From assembly GCA_002424045.1 (NCBI GenBank), contig DIPH01000037.1, positions 1-22,049 of the forward strand: 22,049 bases of DNA, read 5' to 3'. The position numbers and the translations under genes were made by a program. Positions 21,844 through 22,049 of the stretch are shown here, in pieces. How positions within the stretch are numbered: the first letter of the stretch is position 1; every line of letters starts with the position of its first letter. A model generated the notes under the pieces. It worked only from the letters and a program-made list of their open reading frames with translations. It ran no database searches and was not told the DNA's origin. This DNA comes from Firmicutes bacterium UBA5493 (GTDB lineage: Bacteria; Bacillota; Limnochordia; Darwinibacteriales; Darwinibacteriaceae).

Positions 21844-22049
21844 AAAAGGCAGATCCAAGGGTAAAGCTACTTTGGGTATTACTTTGTACCACCGGGGCAC
21901 TGGTCTTTTTTCGCCCTCTGTGGATGGCGGGTCTGGCCCTTTTTTCCTTCCTGGGAACCTTTTATTTCGGGGCCCACCTGCAATTACTTATGGGACGCTT
22001 GCGGCGCTTTTTGCCCCTATTGGTTGTGATACTCTTAATCCATGTGCTT
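21840..22049 (+). CDS. ECF transporter transmembrane T component (3' part outside the window)
   Basis: ATG 21840 overlaps the stop of the second ATPase (ATGA). Seventy codons are visible: KKADPRVKLLWVLLCTTGAL (the DPRxKLL start typical of EcfT), FFRPLWMAGLALFSFLGTFYF, and LRRFLPLLVVILLIHVL running off the edge. The predicted role is the membrane scaffold that couples both ATPases to the S component. Confidence 0.82.
   Translation, partial: MKKADPRVKLLWVLLCTTGALVFFRPLWMAGLALFSFLGTFYFGAHLQLLMGRLRRFLPLLVVILLIHVL

Noticed and set aside
1..22049. tRNA, rRNA genes or CRISPR arrays
   Set aside because: No cloverleaf-like segments, rRNA-like stretches or regularly spaced direct repeats were found by eye.

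Overview
The window looks like the chromosome of an anaerobic Bacillota (Clostridia or Limnochordia type). Evidence for this: strong AGGAGG-type ribosome binding sites, frequent GTG and TTG starts, overlapping genes in operons, an electron-bifurcating EtfAB/lactate dehydrogenase cassette, a PadR-HAAS pair, a CheX-type chemotaxis phosphatase and an energy-coupling-factor (ECF) transporter. Species cannot be named from this sequence alone.

Layout. (1) 1-1280, minus strand: a chemotaxis pair, a MshEN-like/CheX fusion followed by a single-domain CheY response regulator that runs off the left edge. (2) 1392-1468: a decayed 3' end of an IS200/IS605-type tnpB with its right-end hairpin, just before a sugar-catabolism group: MFS transporter, a family 2 glycoside hydrolase with an unusual C-terminal pyrophosphatase-like domain, a 19-residue mini-ORF, and NanE epimerase (1562-5852). 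(3) 6199-10535: a BadF/BcrA-type amino-sugar kinase overlapping etfB, a ferredoxin-containing etfA and a GlcD/LctD flavoprotein, i.e. an Lct-type electron-confurcating lactate dehydrogenase. D-lactate released during N-acetylmuramic acid salvage is a plausible link between kinase and dehydrogenase. (4) 10536-12950: a large hairpin, a perfect-consensus promoter followed at once by an intrinsic terminator, a broken cheW, and an intact dCache-type methyl-accepting chemotaxis protein. (5) 12990-13694, minus: a short TraB/PrgY-family protein. (6) 13838-16055: a scarred region. Two 5'-truncated genes (a minus-strand surface-protein tail and a plus-strand tldD tail) meet head to head at about 14100, followed by intact tldE/pmbA and traces of a decayed minus-strand gene. 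(7) 16078-19200: a zinc-ribbon membrane protein, a PadR repressor with a visible operator inside its promoter, a HAAS-domain membrane protein, and isoaspartyl dipeptidase IadA. (8) 19254-22049: terminator, a structured 5' leader, then an ECF transporter cassette (S component, membrane-anchored molybdopterin-oxidoreductase-fold protein, two ATPases, and a T component cut by the right edge).

How the genes work together. Regions 2 and 3 describe uptake and breakdown of glycosides and amino sugars, feeding GlcNAc-6-phosphate and lactate into central metabolism. Regions 1 and 4 are chemotaxis. Regions 4 and 6 carry several independent deletion scars (cheW, tldD, the surface protein, probably others), so this stretch has been losing genes. 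The most unusual item is the GH2-pyrophosphatase-like fusion.
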